A stretch of 64,000 nucleotides of DNA from Prolixibacteraceae bacterium (GTDB taxonomy: Bacteria > Bacteroidota > Bacteroidia > Bacteroidales > Prolixibacteraceae): positions 558,001-622,000 of the forward strand of contig CP081303.1 of NCBI GenBank assembly GCA_019720755.1. Reading direction: 5' to 3'. The notes under the pieces are model-generated. The model saw only the letters and a program-made list of their open reading frames with translations, was not told the DNA's origin and did not search any database. Each line of letters opens with the position of its first letter. The first letter of the stretch is position 1. Shown piece by piece: positions 25,169-35,100 of the stretch. Position numbers and translations under genes: made by a program.

Positions 25169-26452
25169 ATGGTTGATTTTAAAAAAACTCAATATCAATT
25201 AAAATCTCTTTGCTGTGATAAGCATTTTGAGGATCAGGATTGGGTGCTAGATTCTGATTGTAGTTGTGGCCCATCTCTAATCCAAGCTGTTTACAAAGAA
25301 AAACAATTAACTATTCATAATAACCATCCTGGGCTCTATAAGTTCTCTGATTGGTTACCAATTCAAAAAACACTTCCAGGTGCGGGTTCTCCTTTTACTT
25401 ATAAGAGTGAAGCTTTAGCAGCACACTTAGGTCTAACAAACCTTTATATTACTTTTAGTGGTTACTGGCCCGAAAGAGGAGGCGATATGAAGAGTGGGTC
25501 TTTTAAGGAGTGTGAGGCTTACTGTGTAAATGCTCGTGGTACAGAGCCTAAACGTAAAACGTTAGTTGTTGCTTCTGCAGGCAATACAGCAAGAGCTTTT
25601 GCGAATGTTTGTTCTGAAAATAAAGTACCATTGTTATTGTGTATACCTCAGGATAATATCGATGCTTTATATTTCGATCATGAACTTGATGAATGTGTAA
25701 AGGTTGTTGCTGCTGCTTCTGGAGGTGATTATTATGATGCAATCCATATCTCAAATGTTGCTTGCTCAATGCCTGAATATTATGCTGAAGGAGGTGCAAA
25801 AAATGTAGCAAGAAGAGATGGTATGGCAACGACGGTTTATTCTGCTGTTACTACAATTGGAGAGATTCCTGAATACTATTTTCAAGCTGTAGGTAGTGGT
25901 ACTGGTGCTATTGCAGCATGGGAAGCTGTACAACGTTTTAAAGAAGATGGACGTTTTGGTCAAAATGAGATGAAGTTGATGGTTTCACAAAATGAACCAT
26001 TTATTCCAATAAAGCTTGCTTGGGATGCTGATTCACGTGCTATGTTGCCTCTTGATGATGATGAGGCTCGTAAACAAGTGGAAGAGATTGATGCAAAAGT
26101 TCTATCAAATAGAAAACCACCTTATGGACTAATAGGAGGGTTATATGATGCTTTAAAGGCAACTAATGGTGATGTTTTAACTGCATCTAATAATGCTGGA
26201 AAAGAAGCGGGTGATTTGTTTGAGAAATTAGAGGGTATCGATATTGAACCTGCATCTGCAATTGCCTTGGCAACTTTAATTGATTTTGTTCCTAATCTAA
26301 ATAAAGATGCTGTGATCATGTTGAACATTACAGGAGGAGGAAAGATGCGTTTCCAAAAAGATCATAAAATATACTTTAAAAAGCCTGATATGATTGTTCC
26401 CGTTGATATTTCTGATGAAGAAATTGTCACAATTTTAGAAAGCTTGAAGTAA
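25169..26452 (+). CDS. Cysteate synthase (PLP-dependent, threonine-synthase-like)
   Basis: This family makes L-cysteate from O-phosphoserine and sulfite. The 427 residues have an N-terminal cysteine-rich stretch (SLCCDKHF and DSDCSCGPSL), the PLP-binding lysine in GDMKSGSFKECEAY near residue 110, the phosphate/substrate loop VVASAGNTARAFANV, and AVGSGTGAIAAWEA for PLP-phosphate binding. LNITGGGKMRF near the C terminus completes the fold. These features fit the cysteate-synthase group better than true threonine synthase. In Bacteroidota cysteate feeds sulfonolipid (capnine) synthesis, so that is the probable use here; methanogens use it for coenzyme M. Monocistronic. Confidence 0.85.
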   Translation: MVDFKKTQYQLKSLCCDKHFEDQDWVLDSDCSCGPSLIQAVYKEKQLTIHNNHPGLYKFSDWLPIQKTLPGAGSPFTYKSEALAAHLGLTNLYITFSGYWPERGGDMKSGSFKECEAYCVNARGTEPKRKTLVVASAGNTARAFANVCSENKVPLLLCIPQDNIDALYFDHELDECVKVVAAASGGDYYDAIHISNVACSMPEYYAEGGAKNVARRDGMATTVYSAVTTIGEIPEYYFQAVGSGTGAIAAWEAVQRFKEDGRFGQNEMKLMVSQNEPFIPIKLAWDADSRAMLPLDDDEARKQVEEIDAKVLSNRKPPYGLIGGLYDALKATNGDVLTASNNAGKEAGDLFEKLEGIDIEPASAIALATLIDFVPNLNKDAVIMLNITGGGKMRFQKDHKIYFKKPDMIVPVDISDEEIVTILESLK

Positions 26453-26574
26453 AAAATTGAGAGATATAGGAGGAGTAAAGCCTTTTCCTATATTTTTTTT
26501 ATTTTTTATCTTCTTGAAGATTAAAATTATAGCCGTTAAACCGAAGATATTGCTGTTTTTTTAGTGTTATTTTT

Positions 26575-26605
26575 TTTGGAACTTCGATCAAAATACATAG
26601 ATTTG
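26575..26605 (+). promoter_or_regulatory. Promoter of the tRNA-Arg cluster
   Basis: TTTG at 26575-26578, exactly 19 bases, then TAGATTTG at 26598-26605, both consensus matches. The first tRNA begins 18 bases later. This is the clearest promoter in the window, with the same layout as that before the candidate small RNA. Confidence 0.8.
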
Positions 26606-26622
26606 CATCGCATTAAAGAAAT

Positions 26623-26696
<74 letters not shown>

Positions 26697-26720
26697 CTCT
26701 TTTATATGTATTTTAGTTTT

Positions 26721-26794
<74 letters not shown>

Positions 26795-26818
26795 CACTAA
26801 AGAAAAATTACTAGGATT

Positions 26819-26892
<74 letters not shown>

Positions 26893-26902
26893 CCTCTTAT
26901 TT

Positions 26903-26934
26903 AAGCCTAAGTCTTCTAGACTTAGGCTTTTTTA
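26903..26934 (+). terminator. Terminator of the tRNA-Arg cluster
   Basis: Stem AAGCCTAAGTC/GACTTAGGCTT with a 5-base loop, followed by a T-run. Confidence 0.92.
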
Positions 26935-27587
26935 TTTCGTACCATTTGTGAACTGTATGGTTGTTTCATACAACTATTCTATCTTAATTCTTTTTAGATC
27001 GGTCAGTATTTAGTCCACACTGAATGGGCTTTCAATATATTTTAGTGAACGACCTTTTTAACGATATATACGTCCCGAATAACATATTTCTCTCTATTTG
27101 ATATTCTCCCTAAATTACTATTTCAATCCTTTTCGGCCTTATCCTTCTATAGAAATAACCACTCCGTTATCCATTGTAATCATTCGTATTCTAGTAACGA
27201 ACTGAAGTATCTTATTCCTTTATTACCCTTGTAGTAGGTTTAGCAACTAGATAACTCCATCTAAGTATTGGCAATTTTCCCTATTAACTTTTGTCTGTTG
27301 TATTCTTAGATGTACAAGTATATTATTTTATAAATACACTATATTTCCTTTCCATACAGAGTGGTGTTTTTGAAGTGTGCCCCTTCTCTTTGTGTTCGTA
27401 GAATTATTTAGTCTATGATTCGATTAATTATAGATGTTTTTATTTACATGAACTCTATTTATTATTATGTGGTATGTAATTTGCATTCGTTTTGTGGCCT
27501 ACCTTTCGAGCTCTATTTGCGATACTATTAAACTATTTTCTTTCTCGTATTGTTCTATATTATAAATTATTCAAATACAAGAATCAA
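26935..27587. other. Non-coding stretch between tRNA cluster and barrel gene
   Basis: About 650 bases with no convincing gene on either strand. It is pyrimidine-rich on the plus strand and shows no repeats or hairpins longer than a few bases. An open frame enters from 27492 in front of the barrel gene, but its first 32 codons lack signal-peptide character and are taken as leader. The position after tRNA genes is a common integration site, yet no integrase or repeat of the tRNA 3' end was found. Confidence 0.5.
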
Positions 27588-28769
27588 ATGGCAATTAAAC
27601 GAGTACTAATATTTATATTACTTCTTACCTTCTCTACTGCTTATGCTCAAAAGAAGAGAACAAAGGAAAGTCGAAGTGATAGTGTTGAAGTGAAAGAAAA
27701 GAATCTTAGATTTAGTATTCTTGGAGGTCCAGGTTATACGCCAGACTTCGGTGCATTAATTGGAGGAAGTGCCCTTTTTACATTTAAAATAGATCCAACA
27801 GATACTATTAGTAATCGTTCTGTTGTTCCATTTGCATTTGCTTTTCTATTCAATGGAGGTATCAACTTGCTTTTACGACCTCAATTGTATATCAATGAAG
27901 ATAAAATAAGGATTTTAGGAAGGTATAGTTACATTAATAATATGGATAACTATTATGGTGTGGGTTATGATGTCAATAAGAATATCGTTCGATCTGATTC
28001 CACTACATCTTACAGTAGTCAACTTTTCCAATTTAATCCTATTGTCCTTTTTAGATTAAAGAATAGTGATTTCTTTTTAGGCCCTATTTGGGATTTAAGA
28101 AAGAATAATATTACTGAGCCTTCTCAAGGAGTTCAGGATGATCCCTATTATATTGAAGACGGAGGAACACCAGAAGGGGTCGACTTCTTGACTTCAGGTT
28201 TGGGTTTTAGTTTAAGCTACGATACTAGGGATGTTCCATCTAATGCATATAGTGGTATCTATTTTAACTTCCAATTTATTGAATATGCGAACATATTTGG
28301 CAGTGACTTTACCTTTAATGTAACCGACTTTCAGTATAGCCAATACCTTAAGTTGCCCAAATTTGGAGATAGGTCTGCTTTGGCATGGTTAGTTAAGTCA
28401 ACATATGCTTCTGGAGACGTTCCTTTTACACAATATGCTTCTGTGGGTTCTCCTTTTGATTTAAGAGGTTATTACAAGGGACAGTTTAGAGATAATTCTG
28501 CTAGCGCCTTGGTGTGTGAGTATCGTCATATGCTAAATGTTACTCCACATAATTTTGTTACTAAAATGCTACATAAAGTTGGTTTTGCTGCTTGGGGTGG
28601 TTTAGGTATGCTTGGTCCATCTCCATGGGATGTTGAAGGATGGCTTCCTAATTATGGTGTTGGTCTTCGAATAGAGGTGCAACCTAGAATGAATTTTAGA
28701 ATGGATATTGGTCACGATCCTGTTGTTGGGAATACGCTTATTTACTTTAATATGACCGAAGCTTTTTAG
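27588..28769 (+). CDS. BamA/TamA-like outer-membrane beta-barrel protein
   Basis: A 393-residue protein with a signal peptide (MAIKRVLIFILLLTFSTAYA, cleavage before QKK). The body is a predicted 16-strand surface-antigen (D15) barrel with no POTRA repeats in front. The hallmark is YASVGSPFDLRGYYKGQFRD, holding the conserved RG(F/Y) lid motif of Omp85 barrels, followed by ALVCEYRHMLN and a last strand that ends in aromatic Phe (MTEAF). The ATG at 27588 is chosen because it starts the signal peptide; the open frame extends to 27492. Short POTRA-less members are common in Bacteroidota; some come with patatin or phosphoesterase partners, but none is encoded here. Function unknown. Confidence 0.85.
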   Translation: MAIKRVLIFILLLTFSTAYAQKKRTKESRSDSVEVKEKNLRFSILGGPGYTPDFGALIGGSALFTFKIDPTDTISNRSVVPFAFAFLFNGGINLLLRPQLYINEDKIRILGRYSYINNMDNYYGVGYDVNKNIVRSDSTTSYSSQLFQFNPIVLFRLKNSDFFLGPIWDLRKNNITEPSQGVQDDPYYIEDGGTPEGVDFLTSGLGFSLSYDTRDVPSNAYSGIYFNFQFIEYANIFGSDFTFNVTDFQYSQYLKLPKFGDRSALAWLVKSTYASGDVPFTQYASVGSPFDLRGYYKGQFRDNSASALVCEYRHMLNVTPHNFVTKMLHKVGFAAWGGLGMLGPSPWDVEGWLPNYGVGLRIEVQPRMNFRMDIGHDPVVGNTLIYFNMTEAF

Positions 28770-29283
28770 TTTTTGTAATGTTAATGGAATTTGTTCTAAT
28801 TGTATCTATATGGTTAAAGTGTTAAGCTCGTTGTCTTTCATTTTCTTAGAATAGTCATTCTATTTATTTGTTTTTTTTGTCTTGTTCAAATAAAATATAA
28901 GTTCGTATATAATATATCTATACAAAGTGTTGGTTGTACTAATGATTGTTAATTATTGTCTTCTTTGGTTGTATAATACTTCTTGTTTGTTAATATACCC
29001 TTGGTATGTAGTGTTCTATGAACTTTTTTCTTCAGTAATGTGTTAATATGATGTTTTAGAACATGCTTAGTCTAATCTGCAATTAGATAGTGTGTTATAG
29101 AAACTTGTAACCTATTGTATATATCGATTTTCTTCTAGTAGTACCATCGTTGAGATGAAAAACTAAGAATTTGTTAGCATTTCAGATAGGTTTGTCAAGA
29201 GCGTTTTATAAAGCGATTTAGACCCCGCTTTTTAGGGCGAGTAGAGAATGAAGTTTTATTATCATATTACTAACAACAAAAAG
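28770..29283. other. Leader and promoter region of the SusC/SusD pair
   Basis: About 510 bases without a gene. It lacks a perfect TAnnTTTG box. Near its end is an imperfect palindrome GCGTTTTATAAAGCG (about 29200-29214), followed by a G+C-richer patch with CGCTTTTTAGGGCG shortly before the start codon, which may fold in the leader RNA. No regulator gene, sigma or anti-sigma gene is present. Confidence 0.4.
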
Positions 29284-32200
29284 ATGAAGAAGAATCACCA
29301 ATTCCAATGGTTAAGAAAGTTTTCTCTTGTGTTTGCGTTATTAATGAGTGTAACAACTCTTTTTGCACAAGAAAAAACTCTTACTGGTAATGTAAAGTCT
29401 GATCAGGATGGTTTACCTATTCCTGGTGCAACAGTAATGGTTAAAGGTACCTCAATTGGTACAGTTACCGATTTTGATGGTAACTATAAATTGAGAATCC
29501 CTGCAGAACATTCTAATGGTACAGTTATCGTTCAATTTATTGGTCTTAAGAGTCAAGAAGTTGCTTATTCAGGTCAAGATGTATTGAATTTTGTTCTTGA
29601 AGCAGATACAGAGCAACTAGATGATGTTGTTGTTACCGCTTTGGGTATTAAGAGAGAAAAAAAATCTTTAGGTTATGCTGCTGCTGAAGTAGGAGATGAG
29701 GCTTATGCTTCTGCTAAAGATGCGAACGTAATGAGTTCTTTGTCTGGTCGTTTGGCAGGTGTACAAGTTAGTCAAACAGGACAGGGAGCTGGTAGCTCTT
29801 CCTCTGTAATTATTCGTGGTAATGCGAATCTAAGTGGAAGTAACCAACCTCTATATGTTGTAGATGGTGTCCCTATTGCAAACAATCAATTTTCGAATGC
29901 CGATGATAAAGATAACGGAGGTATTGACTCTGGTAATGGTCTTTCAGGTATTTCAGCGGATGATATTGAAAATATTTCTGTTCTAAAAGGTGCTTCTGCA
30001 ACTGCACTTTATGGAACACGTGCGATGAACGGGGTTGTTTTGATTACAACAAAGTCAGGAAAAGGATCTAAAGGTACTCAAGTAGAGTTTAACTCAAACT
30101 TCACTTTAGATAAGGCTCGTGTTTATAATAACTGGCAAGATGTTTATGGTCAAGGTCGTTACGAGCAAGATGGTTATGGTGTTGCACCTTCTACTATGGA
30201 TGAAGCCAATGATAATACTTCCATGTGGGGTAACAGTTACGCAAACCAAAGTAAATATGTAGATTATCAGGGACAAAATTCTGATTATCGCTTCTATGAC
30301 AATGAGAATAATTTTTATGAGAATGGTACTACTTGGACCAATTCTGTCTCTGTAACGAATAACGGAGAGAATTCAAACATTAGATTCTCATATAGTAATA
30401 CATCTAATGATGGTCTAGTTCCAGAAACAACTTATGAGCGAAATGCGATTAGTTTGAATGGTGGAGCAAAAGCTTTTGATGATAAGTTGGAGTTGAATGC
30501 TAAAATGTCTTATGCAAATGAGAAGTCAGATGCTTCTCAAATAGGTAATTCTGCTTTTAACCCTACATCACAATTGATGGGCGTTCCAAATAATGTTTCT
30601 TTGAATCAATTACAGAATTATAAAGATCCAGTTACAGGTCGTCCTGTTGGAATTGGTTTAAATAACAATAACCCATATTGGACACTTAATGAGGTGGAGA
30701 ACAATTACGATAAAGATCGTCTGATCTCGATGGTCTCAGCAAAGTTTAACTTTACTGATGATTTGAGTGCTCAAGTACGTTATGGAAGTGACCTTACTTA
30801 TTACAATGCAGAAGCTTTGTATCCAATAGGAACTCCTTATTATGAGAATGGTAAGGCAAATATGGAGAAGAATAAAAACATTGAAACGAATATCGATGCT
30901 TTGGTTACTTATGACAAAGACTTTACTGAGAAGTTTGGTTTGACAGTAAATTTAGGTACATCTCGTTGGGATAAAGAATACGAACAAATTGGTATTAATT
31001 CTGACTCGTTTGCAGATCCAAACCTACAGGTACCGAACAAAGGGCAGAATAACACTGCATATACTGGATATTCTCACCAGAGAATTAACTCTATCTATGC
31101 AACAGCTCAATTGCGTTATAATAGCTTCCTTTATTTGGATTTGAGTGCACGTAATGACTACTCATCAACACTTCCAGAAGCAAACAATTCATATTTTTAT
31201 CCTTCTGTAAGTACATCGTTCGTTGTTTCTGATGCTTTTGAACTACCTGAATTTATATCATTTGCGAAACTACGTGGTTCATGGGCTCAGGTTGGATCGG
31301 ATACAGATCCTTATAAATTAGCGCTTCAATACGGACTTGATTCTAACTCACATCCAGGTTGGGGTGGTGCAGGAATTCCTTCAGGTTCTATTAATAGTGG
31401 TGAAATACCTAATGCGAACTTGAAACCTTCTACAATGACATCTTGGGAAGTTGGTACAGAAGTTAAGTTCTTTTCGAATAGATTAGGTGTTGATTTTACA
31501 TATTACAACTCTTTGGCAGTAGATCAAATAGTGCCAGTTCAAGTTTCTGATGCATCAGGTTACAATTCTGCTTTAGTAAACTCTGGATCTATACGAAATA
31601 AGGGGGTTGAGGTGCAACTATATGCTACTCCAGTTCAAACAAAAGATGTAACATGGAATACAACTTTGAACTTCTCATTTAATAAGAATGAGGTTGTTGA
31701 ATTGGCTCCTGATGTAGATCAGCTTATTTTGATGAATGGTGGTGGTGTTTCAACTATTGCTTCTCCTGGTTATGAGTATGGAACAATTATCGGTACAACA
31801 TACCAAAGAAATGAGGATGGTTCAATTTATCTAGACCAAAATGGTCTTCCTGTTGCTTCCTCTGACTACTCAGCTCTTGGTAATGGAGTTCATGACATTA
31901 TGTTTGGATGGGTAAACTCTGTTACATACAAAGGATTTACATTAAATCTAGTGCTAGATGCGAAGTTTGGTGGTGATGTTTACTCTTCTACTGAAGCTTC
32001 TGCATACTCTTCAGGTAAGCATAAAGCTACTTTAGAGCGTAGCGAATATGTTCCTGGTGAAGTTTGGTATCCATCTGAATTGAACGGGAAAGGAACTACT
32101 GCAGATCCTCAAGATTTCTACGGTGCAGTTTCAAGTGTAGACGAACAGTTTATCTATGACGCATCTTACATCTCTGTAAAGGAGTTAAGTGTGATGTATA

Positions 32201-32409
32201 ACTTACCATCAAAATGGTTCACGAATATTAATTATATCCGTGGAATTAACTTGGGCGTTTTCGGTAAAAACTTAGGGTACATTTACAAAGCAACTGATAA
32301 TATTGATCCACAAGCTGCTTACTCTATTAGTAATGGTGGTGGTGGTATTGAGTCTGGAAATATGGCTCTTCCAGCAAGCTTCGGTTTCAATTTAAATATT
32401 AAATTCTAA
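29284..32409 (+). CDS. SusC/RagA-type TonB-dependent outer-membrane receptor
   Basis: An outer-membrane importer of oligosaccharides or peptides that works with a SusD lipoprotein. From the chosen ATG it has 1041 residues: signal peptide ending LFAQ, carboxypeptidase-like domain (GNVKSDQDGLPIPGATVMV, GTVTDFDGNYKL), the TonB-box region near DDVVVTALGIKREKK, plug domain with VSQTGQGAGSSSSVIIRGN and PLYVVDGVPI, then GASATALYGTRAMNGVVLITTK, and a 22-strand barrel ending FGFNLNIKF. An upstream ATG at 29248 is in frame, but MKKNHQFQW gives a more normal signal peptide. SusD follows after 7 bases. No STN domain, so no sign of direct anti-sigma control. Substrate unknown. Confidence 0.95.
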   Translation: MKKNHQFQWLRKFSLVFALLMSVTTLFAQEKTLTGNVKSDQDGLPIPGATVMVKGTSIGTVTDFDGNYKLRIPAEHSNGTVIVQFIGLKSQEVAYSGQDVLNFVLEADTEQLDDVVVTALGIKREKKSLGYAAAEVGDEAYASAKDANVMSSLSGRLAGVQVSQTGQGAGSSSSVIIRGNANLSGSNQPLYVVDGVPIANNQFSNADDKDNGGIDSGNGLSGISADDIENISVLKGASATALYGTRAMNGVVLITTKSGKGSKGTQVEFNSNFTLDKARVYNNWQDVYGQGRYEQDGYGVAPSTMDEANDNTSMWGNSYANQSKYVDYQGQNSDYRFYDNENNFYENGTTWTNSVSVTNNGENSNIRFSYSNTSNDGLVPETTYERNAISLNGGAKAFDDKLELNAKMSYANEKSDASQIGNSAFNPTSQLMGVPNNVSLNQLQNYKDPVTGRPVGIGLNNNNPYWTLNEVENNYDKDRLISMVSAKFNFTDDLSAQVRYGSDLTYYNAEALYPIGTPYYENGKANMEKNKNIETNIDALVTYDKDFTEKFGLTVNLGTSRWDKEYEQIGINSDSFADPNLQVPNKGQNNTAYTGYSHQRINSIYATAQLRYNSFLYLDLSARNDYSSTLPEANNSYFYPSVSTSFVVSDAFELPEFISFAKLRGSWAQVGSDTDPYKLALQYGLDSNSHPGWGGAGIPSGSINSGEIPNANLKPSTMTSWEVGTEVKFFSNRLGVDFTYYNSLAVDQIVPVQVSDASGYNSALVNSGSIRNKGVEVQLYATPVQTKDVTWNTTLNFSFNKNEVVELAPDVDQLILMNGGGVSTIASPGYEYGTIIGTTYQRNEDGSIYLDQNGLPVASSDYSALGNGVHDIMFGWVNSVTYKGFTLNLVLDAKFGGDVYSSTEASAYSSGKHKATLERSEYVPGEVWYPSELNGKGTTADPQDFYGAVSSVDEQFIYDASYISVKELSVMYNLPSKWFTNINYIRGINLGVFGKNLGYIYKATDNIDPQAAYSISNGGGGIESGNMALPASFGFNLNIKF

Positions 32410-32416
32410 CAACAAG

Positions 32417-34396
32417 ATGAAAAGATTAAGTATATATATAATTGCGATGGTTGTTGGATTACTATCATCGTGTACCAATGATTTTGAATCGATCAATAGT
32501 AATCCCAACACTTCTAATACAATTGATCCTGGTTATCAGTTTGTCGGAATACAGTTGAGTTATGCTGGTGGTGGAGCTGAAGAGTGGAGAGGTAATTTAA
32601 TTATGTCAGGACCTCTCTCTGGTGTGATGCAAGATGCTTATACTTCTGGTGAAGGATATTCTACCTCTAACAGTTTTGCGTCTGCAAAGTGGGGATCAAT
32701 GTATACAGGGGCGATTAAAAATGTCCGTGATATGTTGAATAAAATGGAAGCTGCGAACACTGATGGTTCTTACGATGCAAAAATTGCTGAAGGACGTATT
32801 TTCCAAGTGATCTGTTTCCAACGTTTGACTGATATGTATGGGGATATTCCTTATTTCGAAGGAGGTCATGGTTATGATGATCGTGTTTTCTATCCTGTGT
32901 ACGACAAACAAGAGGATATCTACAAGGATTTCGTGAAGGAGTTAAAAGAAAGTAGAAATATCTTGATGGAGACAGAATCTGTAACATTCGATGCTACGGG
33001 GGACATTATTTATGGACATCTTGGAAGTGTAGAGCGTTCACATGCATGGGCTAAATTAGCAAACTCGATGTTATTACGTATTGGTATGCGTGCATCATCA
33101 GCTGACGAGCCATGGGCTAGAGGTGTTGTTGAAGAAGCAGTTAGTAACACTGTCGGTTTCATTGAAACGTTAGATGTGAAAAATGATGCAGCAATGATTA
33201 CTCATTCCTCTGTTGGTGGTCCTTGGGGATCTCATGAGAATGGTTCAGGTTCTGCTATCAATGGTAAGACTGGTGGATTTGCTTACTCTTATCTTGGAGA
33301 TGAGTATCTTCATAGAGCTCAGCAAATGGAAGATCCTCGCTTATTTTATGTTGGGGCTCAACTTATGCAAAATAAATCAGGAGATTATGTAGCATGGACA
33401 GGACAGACATATTTTAACCCATTTGAAGAAGCTGCACGTCCTGGGGAAGCATGGAAGCCTGTTTCTTTTGTAACTGCACGTGGTGCAAACCAGTCAGAAG
33501 GTTTTAGAGGTCAATACATCGTGAAAGATGGAGAGAAACAATCAACTGTTTTTGCTTCTTACTTTATTAGCGAGAGTGACTTTGATATTGATCCTTCTAC
33601 AGGTAAAGCAAAGCTCGATGCGGATTCTATCCAATACCAAATCCTTTGTGGAATGAATCCTGGTTCTATTGGATCTCGCACCGCCCCAACAATTATTTTC
33701 GGTGGAGATGAAACATATTTCATTCTTGCTGAAGCGAAAGCTAAGTGGGGTATTGGTGAAGGGGATGCTTTGACTCTTCTAAAGAAAGCAGATCGTTTGG
33801 CTCTTGAGAAATATCCTATTACTTTAGATCCTGTAAATGATGGAACACCAGGTAAGTATATGTCATTGTATGCTCAGTCTACTGGTGATACTCGTTCTTA
33901 TGGTCAACTTACTGAAGATTATTTGGCAAAAATCACAGAAGCTTCAGTCCAAACAATTCAGATTGAGAGATGGAAATCTTTGGTAATTAATGGTTACGAG
34001 GCGTTTGCTCTATGGAACAGAACGAACTTAAACTATACTACTAATGGGGATGCTGCCACAACCAATATTCCATATAATGAAGTAGGTGAAACCAGAGGAA
34101 CAATTGATCTACCAGTTTATGACAAAGAGGACATTACAGTTGCTGGTTTAGAAGCTATTTCTACTCCTACTTCGTATGATCCAAGTGTATTCCCTACAAC
34201 TGAATTCAAGAGTGTTGAATCTCATGATGGAGGAGATACAGAGGGTAACAGACCACGTCGCCTAGATTATCCTAATAGTGAGCGTACTGTGAATTCAACA
34301 AATGTTGAAGCTGCAATTCAAAGACAGCAGAGTGTGTACGGATACAAAGCAGGTCAGTTTATCACTGCAAAAATGTGGATAAGTAAGAAAGACTAA
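32417..34396 (+). CDS. SusD/RagB-family nutrient-binding lipoprotein
   Basis: The surface lid that delivers ligand to the SusC channel. It has 659 residues with a lipobox (LLSSC, Cys about residue 19) and then NDFESINSNPNTSN, the usual start of the SusD-like group 2 family. Helical TPR-like parts are seen at GRIFQVICFQRLTDMYGDIP and FILAEAKAKWGIGEGDAL, and the C-terminal IQIERWKSLVINGYEAFALWNR is typical. Immediately downstream of SusC and upstream of a terminator, so the two genes form the whole operon. No glycosidase, sulfatase or peptidase is linked, which leaves the substrate open. Confidence 0.95.
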   Translation: MKRLSIYIIAMVVGLLSSCTNDFESINSNPNTSNTIDPGYQFVGIQLSYAGGGAEEWRGNLIMSGPLSGVMQDAYTSGEGYSTSNSFASAKWGSMYTGAIKNVRDMLNKMEAANTDGSYDAKIAEGRIFQVICFQRLTDMYGDIPYFEGGHGYDDRVFYPVYDKQEDIYKDFVKELKESRNILMETESVTFDATGDIIYGHLGSVERSHAWAKLANSMLLRIGMRASSADEPWARGVVEEAVSNTVGFIETLDVKNDAAMITHSSVGGPWGSHENGSGSAINGKTGGFAYSYLGDEYLHRAQQMEDPRLFYVGAQLMQNKSGDYVAWTGQTYFNPFEEAARPGEAWKPVSFVTARGANQSEGFRGQYIVKDGEKQSTVFASYFISESDFDIDPSTGKAKLDADSIQYQILCGMNPGSIGSRTAPTIIFGGDETYFILAEAKAKWGIGEGDALTLLKKADRLALEKYPITLDPVNDGTPGKYMSLYAQSTGDTRSYGQLTEDYLAKITEASVQTIQIERWKSLVINGYEAFALWNRTNLNYTTNGDAATTNIPYNEVGETRGTIDLPVYDKEDITVAGLEAISTPTSYDPSVFPTTEFKSVESHDGGDTEGNRPRRLDYPNSERTVNSTNVEAAIQRQQSVYGYKAGQFITAKMWISKKD

Positions 34397-34440
34397 GATC
34401 TCAATTTAGTCTTACAAATCTTATCTGTTTTAGATATTAA

Positions 34441-34474
34441 GGAGATGGTCTTTTCGAAGACTATCTCCTTTTTT
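34441..34474 (+). terminator. Terminator of the SusC/SusD operon
   Basis: A 12-base stem (arms 34441-34452 and 34457-34468, one G-T pair) with a TTCG tetraloop, followed by a T-run. Confidence 0.92.
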
Positions 34475-34987
34475 ATTTTCTTTAGTTTATACTTTCAATT
34501 ATGCATTGTATCTAAATCCACACCCTACCAAGTTGTATTCATCTAGAATATGCTCTTTTAGTGACTAGTCTGTTGGTGGGTTAATCTTGTGTATATTAAT
34601 GCTTTATGGTACCTGGTTTTGTAATTTATATAGCAAATGATTTAAATACTTTCTTTATAAGTAGTAAAACTTTCTCTTGATGCTTTTGTACTTATAAGAT
34701 TTAAAAGTTTAGGATTTAGACAATGCTTTTGACTATGTTACAATTTTCATTATAGATAAGAAACAAGATTTATTTCCCTCATTGGAGAATTTTATATCTT
34801 TATGTATCAAATGTCTTCGTTGATCCTATATGGTTCATGTCATTCCTTGTCACTTGAGTTGGAATATTAAAAAAGTCTATCGATTTTCTTGGTATCTTCG
34901 ACTACATTTTGATAATAGATTTTACATACTTTTCTGGGGCAGTACCTACCAATTTTCAATCCTCCATAGAGTGTTGTATTACCTGCT
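34475..34987. other. Non-coding stretch before the inverted repeat
   Basis: About 510 bases, AT-rich, without a recognisable gene. A 71-codon frame at 34830-35045 runs into the inverted repeat and has no family resemblance, so it is not called. No promoter box of full consensus was found here. Confidence 0.5.
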
Positions 34988-35100
34988 TTCATTCGTACTT
35001 CGTTTACCCTTTGGTTACCCTTCAGTTACTGTTTGGTTACTCTAAGGGTAACCAAACAGTAACCAAAGAGTTATTTATATGTAACCGAAGTACGAATGAA
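34988..35100. repeat. Large inverted repeat with GGTTAC/GTAACC units
   Basis: Outer arms of 15 bases, 34988-35002 and 35086-35100, are perfect complements. Inside, 35025-35040 and 35048-35063 form a perfect 16-base stem (GTTACTGTTTGGTTAC) with a 7-base loop. A second left-hand TTTGGTTACCC at 35010-35020 can pair instead with 35046-35056, giving two mutually exclusive folds. GTAACC or its complement occurs at least five times. It lies between the SusD terminator and the cobalamin riboswitch and is not a simple terminator, since no T-run follows. Confidence 0.8.

Noticed and set aside
26935-27587. Possible integrated element downstream of the tRNA array
   Set aside because: No integrase, no partial repeat of the tRNA 3' end and no change in gene content; the stretch is simply non-coding.
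34830-35045. 71-codon open frame before the inverted repeat
   Set aside because: No family resemblance, no promoter or start context, and its last third is made of the repeat itself.
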